Origin: GCA-002282575 sp964493995
GTDB lineage: Bacteria > Pseudomonadota > Gammaproteobacteria > Thiomicrospirales > Thiomicrospiraceae
Length of the DNA stretch: 64,000 nucleotides
Direction: 5' to 3'
NCBI GenBank assembly: GCA_964493995.1
Contig: CAZBQD010000003.1
Coordinates: 1-64,000 of the forward strand
The notes below the pieces were generated by a model that saw nothing but the letters and a program-made list of their open reading frames with translations, was not told the DNA's origin and searched no databases. Positions 1 through 8,575 of this stretch are shown here, one piece after another. Position numbers and translations under genes: made by a program. Position 1 is the first letter of the stretch. Each line of letters starts with the position of its first letter.

Positions 1-93
1 AAAACTTGAGAAACGCTGCATGATTTTTGCGACAACTATCTTGAAAAACACCGAATCCAAGATACACCAAAAATTAGATTCATTCATTATTTT

Positions 94-1176
94 TTGATTA
101 ATGCGCAAGAAAAAATGAAAGCAATAGCTTCAGGTGCAGTGCAAAGTTTTGTTTCTTTGGGTTTTTTAAGATCATATTTATTTCCCCTCCCACCCCTAGC
201 CGAACAACACCGCATTGTCGCTAAAATCGACCAACTGATGGCACGATGCGATGCGCTCGAAGCTTTGCAACAAGCCAAAGAAGCACAACGCCTTAGCGTG
301 CATCAAGCCGCCATTCGTCAACTGCTCGATGCCGAACACACGCACACAGCATGGCAGTTTTTACAAACTCATTTTGCCGAACTCTACAGCGTCAAAGCCA
401 ATGTGAGCGAATTACGCAAAGCCATTTTGCAATTAGCGGTAATGGGAAAATTAGTCCCACAAGACCCAAACGACACACCTGCCAGCGAACTGCTCAAAGA
501 GATTGCTGCCGAAAAAGCACGCCTAGTTAGTGAAGGGAAAATCAAAAAACAAAAACCACTGCCAGCAATTAGTGATGATGAAAAACCCTACGACCTGCCG
601 CAAGGGTGGGAATGGGTGAGGTTGGGGGATGTTGTGTCATTGTTAGGTGATGGCATTCATGGTACACCTAGTTATGATGATGCGGGTGATTATTACTTTA
701 TCAATGGTAACAATCTTAATGGCGGTGTAATTGAGATAAAGAATAATACAAAAAAAGTTTCTTTTTTTGAGTTTGAAAAACATGGGAAAGATTTAAACGA
801 CAGAAGTGTTCTTGTATCAATTAATGGCACTATAGGCAATGTTGCTTTTTATAATGGTGAAAAAGTTGTTTTGGGCAAAAGTGCCTGCTACTTTAATCTA
901 TTTTCATGCATAGATAAGCAGTTCATCAAGAAAATAATAAATAGTTCCTACTTTTTGGATTATGCTTTTGAGTCAGCTACTGGTTCTACAATAAAAAATG
1001 TTTCATTGAAGTCAATGCGTGAATTCTGTACTCCAGTCCCACCCCTAGCCGAACAACAACGCATTGTCGCTAAAATCGACCAACTGATGAGTTTATGCGA
1101 TAACCTAGAACAGCAGATCGATGCCAGCCAAGCCAAACAAAGCGAACTACTGGTGGCAGTGATGAGTGGGGTGTGA
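94..1176 (+). CDS. hsdS: Type I restriction-modification specificity subunit HsdS, 5'-truncated or disrupted
   Basis: DNA-recognition (S) subunit of a type I restriction-modification enzyme; it would direct the HsdM methylase and HsdR nuclease to a bipartite site. The visible part reads: tail of the first target-recognition domain (SGAVQSFVSLG), first conserved helical region with PLAEQHRIVAKIDQLM and ELRKAILQLAVMGKLVPQ, second recognition domain from about DLPQGWEWVRLGDV, and a second conserved region with PLAEQQRIVAKIDQLM. The frame is open from base 10, but TGA at 7-9 lies in frame, so the upstream half of domain 1 is not joined to it here. TTG at 94 and ATG at 115 are possible starts for a short form. 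No hsdM or hsdR is visible; they may lie before the window. The family is certain; whether the gene is intact is not. Confidence 0.75.
   Translation: MINAQEKMKAIASGAVQSFVSLGFLRSYLFPLPPLAEQHRIVAKIDQLMARCDALEALQQAKEAQRLSVHQAAIRQLLDAEHTHTAWQFLQTHFAELYSVKANVSELRKAILQLAVMGKLVPQDPNDTPASELLKEIAAEKARLVSEGKIKKQKPLPAISDDEKPYDLPQGWEWVRLGDVVSLLGDGIHGTPSYDDAGDYYFINGNNLNGGVIEIKNNTKKVSFFEFEKHGKDLNDRSVLVSINGTIGNVAFYNGEKVVLGKSACYFNLFSCIDKQFIKKIINSSYFLDYAFESATGSTIKNVSLKSMREFCTPVPPLAEQQRIVAKIDQLMSLCDNLEQQIDASQAKQSELLVAVMSGV
188..240 (+). repeat. hsdS internal repeat, copy 1
   Basis: A 53-base stretch encoding the PLAEQHRIVAKIDQLM segment of the first conserved region of HsdS. It recurs at 1037-1089 in the same orientation and frame with one mismatch (accgc versus aacgc). 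HsdS proteins have repeated conserved regions, but near identity at DNA level suggests recent conversion or recombination. Confidence 0.85.
1037..1089 (+). repeat. hsdS internal repeat, copy 2
   Basis: Second copy of the 53-base repeat, in the distal conserved region of HsdS; differs from 188-240 at one base. The two copies bracket the second target-recognition domain, so recombination between them would delete or exchange that domain in frame. Confidence 0.85.
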
Positions 1177-1294
1177 TGTCATACCAAGCACATGAGATTA
1201 CTTTTGCCGAAATTGCGGGGAATAGCGCCTTATTCACCGCATAATTTGCGGCGATTAGGTTGATTTTACGCCGCAAACAGCGCATACTGCGCTT

Positions 1295-2407
1295 ATGAAT
1301 ACGCCCTTACTCTATATCTGGCAGCAGCCGGAATGGCCAAATTGGCACTATAATCAAGGTCAATTACTGCCGTTACTCAGCAAAGTTGCTTATGCGCAAG
1401 GATTGCTCTTGGGTCGAGTTGCTGACATCGGCATGGGTCAGCGTAATCACGCCAGCTTAGTGGTGCTAACCGATGATGTGGTTAAAACCAGTGCGATTGA
1501 AGGCGAGCGACTGGATGTGGCATCGGTCAGATCGTCCATAGCGCGTCGTTTAGGGGTTGATATTGGTGCTTTGGCACTCGTTGATCGCCATATTGATGGC
1601 GTTGTTGATATGGTGCTGGATGCGACTCAGCACTATCAACGACCCTTAACTGAAGAGCGATTATGTGCTTGGCACGCCGCCTTGTTTCCGACGGGTTATT
1701 CTGGCATGAGTAAAATTCGCGTCGGTCAGTGGCGAGATGATGCTAAGGGTGTCATGCAAGTCATATCCGGTTCGATTAACAAGCCTAAAGTGCATTTTGA
1801 AGCACCACCGGCAAATGCGATTGCGCATGAAATGGCGACTTTTATTGCTTGGTTTAACCAAACCACGCCTGAGCCATTGATTGTTAAAGCTGCCTTGGCG
1901 CACTTGTGGTTTGTGACATTACACCCGTTTGAAGATGGCAATGGTCGTATCGCGCGCGCTTTGGCTGATTTACTATTGGCACGTGCGGAGAAGAGCGATC
2001 AGCGGTTTTACAGTTTGTCTGCGCAAATACAGTCACAACGCAGCGCCTATTATCAGGTTCTGGAGTCAACGCAAAAAGGGACGATGGACGTGATGGCATG
2101 GCTGGTGTGGTTTTGTGAAAACTTACATGCGGCCATTGTGCAAGCACAATCACGTATTGATGCTGTCCTGGCTAAAGCGGGTTTTTGGCAGCGTTGGTCA
2201 GACGTTGCTTTTAATGAGCGTCAGATCAAACTGATCAATCGGTTATTAGATGGTTTTGATGGCAAACTGACCACCAGCAAATGGGCCGCGATTGCCAAGT
2301 GCTCACAAGATACGGCATTAAGAGACATCAACGAACTGATGCTGGTTGGGGTGCTGCGTAAATTGCCAGCAGCAGGGCGCAGCACTGGCTATGAATTGGT
2401 TTTGTGA
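1295..2407 (+). CDS. Fic family protein (class II, DUF4172 N-terminal domain)
   Basis: Predicted cytoplasmic Fic-fold enzyme that transfers AMP (or another nucleotide part) from NTP to a hydroxyl side chain of a target protein. The catalytic signature HPFEDGNGR is complete at residues 210-218, with His210 as general base. An inhibitory-helix motif of the [S/T]xxxE[G/N] type, TSAIEG, is at 65-70, before the Fic core, so this is an autoinhibited class II Fic protein. The N-terminal 100 residues resemble DUF4172, and the last ~60 look like a winged helix (KWAAIAKCSQDTALRDINEL). ATG 1295 has no clear ribosome-binding site. It follows hsdS by 118 bases, the edge of an accessory region. No antitoxin gene is needed because inhibition is in cis. 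Its target is unknown. Confidence 0.88.
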   Translation: MNTPLLYIWQQPEWPNWHYNQGQLLPLLSKVAYAQGLLLGRVADIGMGQRNHASLVVLTDDVVKTSAIEGERLDVASVRSSIARRLGVDIGALALVDRHIDGVVDMVLDATQHYQRPLTEERLCAWHAALFPTGYSGMSKIRVGQWRDDAKGVMQVISGSINKPKVHFEAPPANAIAHEMATFIAWFNQTTPEPLIVKAALAHLWFVTLHPFEDGNGRIARALADLLLARAEKSDQRFYSLSAQIQSQRSAYYQVLESTQKGTMDVMAWLVWFCENLHAAIVQAQSRIDAVLAKAGFWQRWSDVAFNERQIKLINRLLDGFDGKLTTSKWAAIAKCSQDTALRDINELMLVGVLRKLPAAGRSTGYELVL

Positions 2408-2490
2408 TTGAGTTATTTGAATATGCCAATAAAAACAAAAGGTTAATACTTATACAGGCTCAGGATTAACGAACTGATTGTTTTTGATCT

Positions 2491-2520
2491 CCGTTCGCAC
2501 TGAGCTTGTCGAAGTGACGG
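2491..2520 (+). repeat. Dispersed palindromic repeat unit (TGAGCTTGTCGAA type)
   Basis: Short element containing CACTGAGCTTGTCGAAGTG with inverted TTCG/CGAA ends, between the convergent fic and ycjF genes. Related units occur at 48630-48653, 48679-48702 and 48722-48745. This core is widespread as a short intergenic repeat in many bacteria. Confidence 0.65.
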
Positions 2521-2533
2521 CTAGAAGTGTCCG

Positions 2534-3460
2534 TTAGGGCTTTGTCTGCTTCAACCGCTCATCTAAATCCAACTGCCGAATCATCGCTTTGCCGAGTCTT
2601 CTCAGCAATAGCCCCGTTGTCGTGGCTTCCGATCCTTTTTCGACCACTTTGCTTAACACACCTTGGCTGACTTTTTGCATGCCGGCATCGACCAGCAGAT
2701 CTACGCCTTGTTGAATCACCATGTTTTCGATGGCAATTTTGAGTAGCTTGATGCTGCCAAAAAAGCCGGGTCGGATGCCGTAAACTTGGGCAATATCACG
2801 CACCAATTTGGCACTGCGCCAGAGTAAAATCAGGCTATGAATGAGATTATTCGGACTGAGCAAGCTAATGCCTGCGCCTTGTAACATCGCGGGTTGAATG
2901 AGTGCTTCTGCTGCTTGTTTTAGAGGCTGACTGACCAGGCGTTGGTAGAGTTCGAGCCGTTCAAAACCGGTGTGATGCGCCTGCACCGTTTGCCAGAAAG
3001 CGTGATGCAATCGTCGAGCCTGTTCGCTGTTTTGGTGCTGTTGAGTCAGTTGTTCTAGCCAATGGGTGACGGCTATTTTATCACCTTGCGTCAGTAGCGA
3101 GGTTAATTCCTCTGCCTCGTTAATCACCCGATTGACACGACGGTAGGCTAGGGCTTCTCGTCCGACAAACCACAGCAACAATCCCACAAACAGCATATTC
3201 GTTACGAATAGCGCACTGGCTAAGAGTGGTAACTGCCCTAAGCTATTCAGCCAAGATTCGATGCTGGTTACAACTAAGGCAAGCAACAGTGAACTGATGC
3301 CGGTAATTAATAGCCAGTTGAAGGCACGTTTATACCAAGGGGTTTCAGCACGGGGTGTTTCCGTGGCAACAGGCTGAATAACAGCTTGATAACTGGGAAG
3401 GTGATCGAAGTCGTCCTCAATAACCTTATCGCGACTCTGGTGTTGTTGTGCGGTCATCAT
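2534..3460 (-). CDS. ycjF: YcjF family inner membrane protein (DUF697)
   Basis: Partner of the YcjX GTPase-like protein; exact function unknown, family linked to envelope stress. The 308-residue sequence has a polar N terminus, two strong membrane segments (about residues 46-70 and 77-104, the second ending LLLWFVGREAL), a helical middle part, and a C-terminal DUF697 region with hydrophobic helices around SIKLLKIAIENMVIQQGVDLLVDAG. Length and layout are usual. Its ATG overlaps the end of ycjX by 4 bases, so the two genes are translationally coupled. In E. coli the same pair sits near psp genes; no psp gene is seen here. Confidence 0.9.
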   Translation of the reverse strand: MMTAQQHQSRDKVIEDDFDHLPSYQAVIQPVATETPRAETPWYKRAFNWLLITGISSLLLALVVTSIESWLNSLGQLPLLASALFVTNMLFVGLLLWFVGREALAYRRVNRVINEAEELTSLLTQGDKIAVTHWLEQLTQQHQNSEQARRLHHAFWQTVQAHHTGFERLELYQRLVSQPLKQAAEALIQPAMLQGAGISLLSPNNLIHSLILLWRSAKLVRDIAQVYGIRPGFFGSIKLLKIAIENMVIQQGVDLLVDAGMQKVSQGVLSKVVEKGSEATTTGLLLRRLGKAMIRQLDLDERLKQTKP

Positions 3461-4788
3461 TCGTCTCCCATGATGCGATTGAGTAGCTGGTCAAGGTGCA
3501 TAGTATGGAAATCACTCGCTTGATGAATGAGTGGCGGTAAGCAGTGAATGAGCGGGTAAACGCCTTGTTCATTCAGCTCATTAATGCGTTCAGGGATAGG
3601 ATCGAATTCGACTTGATGCGTGCTGCCGTCTGGGTGTTTGTAGCGCAAGGCTTGCGGGTTGTCGGCGTCGGGTTTGGTGGCGACCAGTGCCGAGAGTAAC
3701 AGATAATCAAAGGAAATTTGTTGTACACTGAGTTGTTGGCTCGCCCCTTGGCTTACATGCTTGAGCAGCGACAATAGGCGCGGTTGTTCGCTTAAGGGTA
3801 CTAAATCACATTTACTGGCGACAAAAACAACTTGTTCGATACTGATGGGTTTATGTAGTTTTTCATACCAACGACGTTTGCCGTAAATGAAGCCACTCAT
3901 TAATTGATTGAGTGACTCTTGCATTTCGGCAAGATAAGCACGGCCAAAAGCCAGACCTTCAAATAAATCGAGCAAGACAATTTGCTGTTGCGCACGACGG
4001 AAATAGGTATCGCGCAAGGGTTTAACCCAAGCTTCTAGGTAGTCTTGATAACGCTGTTGAAAGTGCAACAACCAAGGGTGATTGGGTTGCGCCAATACCT
4101 TCGCTGGCAGCGGACAGAATCGACCTAATAGATGAGCCGGATCGGGTGGGGTGAGCAACAAAGCGCCCGGCTGTAATCGACTGATACCGTCTGCCTTGGC
4201 CTGTTGTAAGTATTGCTGATAGCTGTGTACCAGATGGTCGCTGTAAAGATGACTAACCGGCAAATCAAAATCGAATCCATTGAGCATGGCTAACCAAGAC
4301 TGTGCGTGGCTAAGCTGAGGTTCGCTGGTTTGTTGTGCCAGTACGTGCGCCGACCAATCGCTGTAGCTGAGATCCGCTAAGCTCAGGTCCATTAACCATT
4401 CACCGGGATAATCGTAGATGATAAAACGATGGATTTCGTCGCCTAACAGGGCTTGTTGCCAAGCATGTGAGCGTTTTAAGGTTAGTTCTAGGGTAAATTG
4501 ACTAATACGCGTGGTGGCTTGTGGCCATTGTCGTTGCTGAAGTTGCGCCAAGTTGGCGGCAAAATCAAAATTCGGCGCTTCATCACTTTCGACCAGTCTA
4601 GCTGAGACCAAACGATTGGCTGGAATACGGGTGAGAAAAGGCAGACGATTAATCTCACCGGCTGGGTTGGCGTGTTCACTCAGTTGTGCTATTAAGCTGG
4701 TGAGTAAGGTCGATTTGCCACTGCGACTTAAGCCCGTAATGATAATGTGGCGTTCACTGGTCAGTAGATTGGTAAGGTGTTTTTTCAT
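3457..4788 (-). CDS. ycjX: YcjX family P-loop protein (DUF463)
   Basis: GTPase-like stress protein of the DUF463 family. The P-loop GLSRSGKST is at residues 19-27 directly after a short N-terminal helix. The family's FIIYDYPGEWLMDL segment follows in the first third and a VFVASKCDLVP segment, which resembles the NKxD base-recognition motif, in the last third. The 443-residue length is near the E. coli protein. It is the first gene of the ycjX-ycjF pair, and the 179 bases upstream contain a dispersed inverted repeat. Reported roles are weak: the E. coli pair is induced with phage-shock and heat-shock genes. Identity is firm, biochemical role unknown. Confidence 0.92.
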   Translation of the reverse strand: MKKHLTNLLTSERHIIITGLSRSGKSTLLTSLIAQLSEHANPAGEINRLPFLTRIPANRLVSARLVESDEAPNFDFAANLAQLQQRQWPQATTRISQFTLELTLKRSHAWQQALLGDEIHRFIIYDYPGEWLMDLSLADLSYSDWSAHVLAQQTSEPQLSHAQSWLAMLNGFDFDLPVSHLYSDHLVHSYQQYLQQAKADGISRLQPGALLLTPPDPAHLLGRFCPLPAKVLAQPNHPWLLHFQQRYQDYLEAWVKPLRDTYFRRAQQQIVLLDLFEGLAFGRAYLAEMQESLNQLMSGFIYGKRRWYEKLHKPISIEQVVFVASKCDLVPLSEQPRLLSLLKHVSQGASQQLSVQQISFDYLLLSALVATKPDADNPQALRYKHPDGSTHQVEFDPIPERINELNEQGVYPLIHCLPPLIHQASDFHTMHLDQLLNRIMGDE

Positions 4789-4843
4789 CGTTTCTGACCA
4801 GTGATTTTTGACTTAAGAAAGCTCTGTAAAATACAAAAGGGAT

Positions 4844-4906
4844 GGGGGTGTGGGGGAAGGGTTGCACCAGAACAACCTGTGAATGCCTGATTTACTCCCT
4901 TCCAAC
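4844..4906 (-). repeat. Intergenic inverted-repeat element with GGGGGAAGGG arm, copy 1
   Basis: Between ycjX and cnoX. One arm is TGTGGGGGAAGGGTTGCA (about 4850-4867), the other CTCCCTTCCAACCAC (about 4895-4909). Similar G-rich/C-rich arms with a 30-45 base spacer appear at 38014-38078 and 61423-61487, also between genes. Read on the minus strand it matches the other copies. Confidence 0.5.
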
Positions 4907-4967
4907 CACTCAAAAAATGGAAATAGGAAGTCTGAATAAGAAGCAACGCGCATTATTCAGACCTTCC

Positions 4968-5834
4968 TTAGAAAAGCACCATTTGCAACTTGCGACGACC
5001 TTCTTTCACCACTTCGGGATGACTTTCACTGAGCATTTCAAACAAGCGAATCAAGGCTTTTTTCGCTGCACCGTCATTCCAGTCTTTATCGACCACCATG
5101 ATTTGTAAGAACATTTCAATGGCATCACTAAACTGACGGTCGATAATGGCGTAAGACGCGAGTTGGTAGAGAGCTTCGCTATTTTTAGGGTTCGCTTGCA
5201 GTTGCTGCGCTAATTCACCCGGCACAGGAGCGGCCAGGGCAATTTCAATAAAGGACAATAAAATGCCGATAGGTTTGCCTTCTTTAGAACCTTTGGCGTC
5301 ATCGTTTAGCGCTCTGTACAGTTCTAACGCATCGTTCAGTTTGCCTTGTAAAATAAAGATGCTGACCAAATCTAGGTGAATTTTGTAGTTTTCCGGCGTA
5401 ATGCTAGCGGCTTGTTTGAGTGCATCAATGGCCACATCGACCTGACCTTCCGCCAGTGCTTGTTTAGCGACCATACGCAGGTTATCGGCATCGCTAGGGG
5501 TGATGTAAGGGTCGAGCATGGCACGAATCGCCGTGGCAGGCTGAGCGCCCATTTCCGTTTTAACAGCGACCCCATCTTTGAACAACATGATGGTGGGTAG
5601 GCTACGGATGCCATATTGTTGTGCTAAGGCTTGTTGTTCATCACTATTGACCAAGGCCAGTACAAAAGCACCGGCGTACTCTACCGCCAGTTGTTCTAAC
5701 ACGGGTTTCAGTTGACGACAAGGCGCACACCAAGGAGCCCAGAAATCGACCAGTACCGGTTTTTGCGCTGACATGGCGAGGATTTCAGCAAAGTTTTCTT
5801 GTGTCGCTTCGATAATAAAAGGGCTATTGCTCAT
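4968..5834 (-). CDS. cnoX: Thioredoxin-TPR co-chaperone CnoX (YbbN)
   Basis: Two-part protein of 288 residues: an N-terminal thioredoxin fold (about 1-110) with the active site WCAPC (Cys36 and Cys39), and a C-terminal region of TPR-like helices (ALAEGQVDVAIDALKQAA, LNDALELYRAL, QFSDAIEMFLQI). CnoX proteins hold unfolding substrates under oxidative stress and hand them to DnaK and GroEL. The E. coli protein lacks the first active-site cysteine; this one keeps both, so it could also act as a reductase, as reported for some relatives. It begins 6 bases after mutS on the same strand, so they are probably co-transcribed. The 5834 start gives the normal short N terminus before the first strand. 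Confidence 0.9.
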   Translation of the reverse strand: MSNSPFIIEATQENFAEILAMSAQKPVLVDFWAPWCAPCRQLKPVLEQLAVEYAGAFVLALVNSDEQQALAQQYGIRSLPTIMLFKDGVAVKTEMGAQPATAIRAMLDPYITPSDADNLRMVAKQALAEGQVDVAIDALKQAASITPENYKIHLDLVSIFILQGKLNDALELYRALNDDAKGSKEGKPIGILLSFIEIALAAPVPGELAQQLQANPKNSEALYQLASYAIIDRQFSDAIEMFLQIMVVDKDWNDGAAKKALIRLFEMLSESHPEVVKEGRRKLQMVLF

Positions 5835-5840
5835 GATGAA

Positions 5841-8438
5841 TTAAGTTCCTAAAAGCTGTTTCAGTTCGTAAATTAAGGTTAAGGCTTCTCGTGGCGTTAA
5901 ATTGTCTGCATCGACCGCTAAGAGCTGAGATTTCAGTTGTTCTGCCTGCGTATCACTGCTGAATAGGGCTAATTGTTGCACGGCTTCTGGTGGGTTTAAT
6001 GGGGATGCGGCTAGCGGTTTTTCAAGGGGGTGATTACTCACTTCTAATTGCGTTAAGTGTTGTTGCGCTCTTTCCAGTACCGATTTTGGCATACCTGCCA
6101 GGGCAGCAACGGCAATACCATAGCTTTGATTGGCCGCGCCTTCGGCGATTTTGTGTAAAAAAATCACCTTGCCTTCATGTTGCATGGCACTGACGTGCGT
6201 ATTGAAACAACGCGTATGGGTATTTTCGAGTTCCGTTAATTCAAAGTAGTGAGTAGCAAACAGACACAAGGCACCAAGGTTCGCCACTTGTTCACTAATG
6301 GCCCAAGCTAAAGAAAGGCCATCATAGGTCGAAGTACCACGTCCAATTTCGTCTAATAAAATCAGCGATTGCGGCGTGGCGTGATGCAGAATGTGGGCGG
6401 TTTCACTCATTTCCACCATAAAAGTCGAGCGACCGCTGGCCAGATCATCGCTCGCACCGATACGGGTGAAAATGCGGTCGATATGACCAATACAAGCCGA
6501 TTCTGCTGGTACAAAAGACCCCATGCAAGCCAAAATGACGATAATGGCCGTCTGTCGCATATAAGTCGATTTACCCCCCATGTTCGGGCCGGTAATGAGC
6601 ATTAAGCTGCGGCACTGGCTGAGGTGGGCATCGTTTGCAATAAAGGGGGTGCGTAACGCACTTTCGATAACAGGATGACGTCCTGCAACAATATCAATGC
6701 GAGTTTGTTCCGTAAAGGTGGGACGATGCCAACGTGATTGTAGCGCTACTTGCGCCAGGTTACTTAATGCATCACAGTGTGCTAAGGCTTGGGCGATATG
6801 GGTCAGGGGCTCAAGTTGGTTGCTGACAGTTTGCATCAGCTCCGCATAAAGTTGACGCTCGCGCGCCAAGGCTTTTTCGTCGGCTTGCAGTACCTTAGCT
6901 TCATGAGCTTTGAGTTCAGGCGTGATGTAGCGTTCACTGTTTTTAATGGTTTGCCGACGTACATAGTCTTCGGGTAGCGGCGTGTCGTCGCTACGCGAAA
7001 CTTCAATATAGAAACCATGTACACGGTTGTAACCCACTTTTAGGTTGCTGATACCCGTTCGCGCTTTTTCTCGTGCTTCTAGCTCTAATAAATAAGCACC
7101 CCCATCTTGTTGTAAGTTGCGCCATTCATCGAGTTGGGCGTCGAAACCGCTGGCAAAAATACCGCCATCGCGCACCAGTAGGGGTAAGTTTTCTGCCAAA
7201 GCCTTATGCAAATGCTGTTGTAGTTCTGGTAAGGGGGTGAGTTGTTGACCTAGTTGCGTGAGTAATGCGCCAGAATGCGCTGACAATAACTTCTGTAACG
7301 CCGGTAGCTTAGCCAAGGTCTGTTCAATGTGACGAAACTCTCTCGGTCGAATACTGCCTAAAGCGAGTCGCGTTAAGATACGTTCGATATCGAAGCATTC
7401 TGCTAGCAAACGGGTGAGATCGTGTAACTGAGTGCTGTCGGCGATCAGGCTTTCAATGGCATCTAGGCGTTGATTAATGGCATGCGCATGGCGTAACGGC
7501 TGATGCAACCATCGACGTAATAGTCGGCTACCCATGGGCGTTTGGCACTGGTCGATGGTCGAAAATAATGTGTAGTCTGTGCCGCCAGACAGGTTGGTAT
7601 CCAGTTCTAAATTGCGTCGGGTGGTGCTATCAATGAGCAAATAATCGTTGAGTTGATAGCTTTTAAGTGCGCTAATATGCGAGAGAGATTGTTGTTGTGT
7701 ATGTTGAGCGTAGCCTAAAGCCGCAGCGGCAGCACCAATGGCTAATGGACTATTTTCCAGACCAAAGGCATGTAGGTTTTGGACAGCAAAGTGATCGCAA
7801 AGCTTGTTTTGAGCGGTTTGTGTTTCAAAATGCCAAGCGGGGTAGGGCGTGAAATTGTGCTGGCTTTTTAGATGGTCGGGAATCACCAAGCTTTCGGGCC
7901 ACAAGACTTCAGCGGGTTTGAGTCGATTCAGTTCATTATCCAACTGCGTTAAGCTAAGCTCGCTGGCTTCAAAGCGGTTGCTGCTCAGTTCTAGTAAGGC
8001 TAATCCAACGTGATTACCCTTGGGATAGAGAGATACCAGCAAGCACTCTTGTTTGTCATCCAACAGGGAATCATCTGTGAGCGTTCCTGCGGTGACAATA
8101 CGCACCACTTTGCGCTCGACAATGCCTTTGCCTTGTCCTGGTTCGCTTACTTGTTCAGCAATGGCGACAGATTGCCCAAGCTTAACCAAGCGTATCAGGT
8201 AATTTTCTAGGGTGTGAACGGGCACACCGGCCATAGCAATGGCTTCACCTGCCGATTTACCGCGATGTGTCAGGGTTAAATCCAGTAGTTTCGCCGCTTG
8301 TACCGCATCGTCATAAAACAGCTCGTAAAAATCACCCATACGGTAGAGCAACAACTTATCGGGGTTTTCCGCTTTTAAGCGAAAATACTGTTGCATCATG
8401 GGGGTGTGTTGAGCAAGACTATCGGCAGATAAAGTCAT
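5841..8438 (-). CDS. mutS: DNA mismatch repair protein MutS
   Basis: Recognises mispaired and short unpaired bases and starts methyl-directed repair with MutL. The 865-residue protein shows the N-terminal mismatch-binding domain including MGDFYELFYDDA (Phe and Glu of the F-x-E motif), the connector and lever domains, and the ABC-type ATPase with Walker A GPNMGGKST (617-625), the DDLASGRSTFMVEM signature and Walker B LILLDEIGRGTS. The C-terminal helix-turn-helix and dimerisation tail (LTPREALTLIYELKQLL) are present. ATG 8438 is the natural start; pncC is divergent 137 bases away and cnoX follows immediately. No anomaly seen. Confidence 0.98.
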   Translation of the reverse strand: MTLSADSLAQHTPMMQQYFRLKAENPDKLLLYRMGDFYELFYDDAVQAAKLLDLTLTHRGKSAGEAIAMAGVPVHTLENYLIRLVKLGQSVAIAEQVSEPGQGKGIVERKVVRIVTAGTLTDDSLLDDKQECLLVSLYPKGNHVGLALLELSSNRFEASELSLTQLDNELNRLKPAEVLWPESLVIPDHLKSQHNFTPYPAWHFETQTAQNKLCDHFAVQNLHAFGLENSPLAIGAAAAALGYAQHTQQQSLSHISALKSYQLNDYLLIDSTTRRNLELDTNLSGGTDYTLFSTIDQCQTPMGSRLLRRWLHQPLRHAHAINQRLDAIESLIADSTQLHDLTRLLAECFDIERILTRLALGSIRPREFRHIEQTLAKLPALQKLLSAHSGALLTQLGQQLTPLPELQQHLHKALAENLPLLVRDGGIFASGFDAQLDEWRNLQQDGGAYLLELEAREKARTGISNLKVGYNRVHGFYIEVSRSDDTPLPEDYVRRQTIKNSERYITPELKAHEAKVLQADEKALARERQLYAELMQTVSNQLEPLTHIAQALAHCDALSNLAQVALQSRWHRPTFTEQTRIDIVAGRHPVIESALRTPFIANDAHLSQCRSLMLITGPNMGGKSTYMRQTAIIVILACMGSFVPAESACIGHIDRIFTRIGASDDLASGRSTFMVEMSETAHILHHATPQSLILLDEIGRGTSTYDGLSLAWAISEQVANLGALCLFATHYFELTELENTHTRCFNTHVSAMQHEGKVIFLHKIAEGAANQSYGIAVAALAGMPKSVLERAQQHLTQLEVSNHPLEKPLAASPLNPPEAVQQLALFSSDTQAEQLKSQLLAVDADNLTPREALTLIYELKQLLGT

Positions 8439-8575
8439 AACATCCTAGCGTGAGTGGGGCGAAATATGGGCAATATTGTAGCAAAAAACCGTTCATGCGA
8501 CGGCTCTGCTTGTCAGTTGCTAGTGAAAAGCGGATGATAGCCTTCATCAGTGTTAGAAATTAAGGTGGAATGACG

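Noticed and set aside
4968..5834. Plain thioredoxin
   Set aside because: The C-terminal TPR-like half and 288-residue length identify the CnoX/YbbN family.
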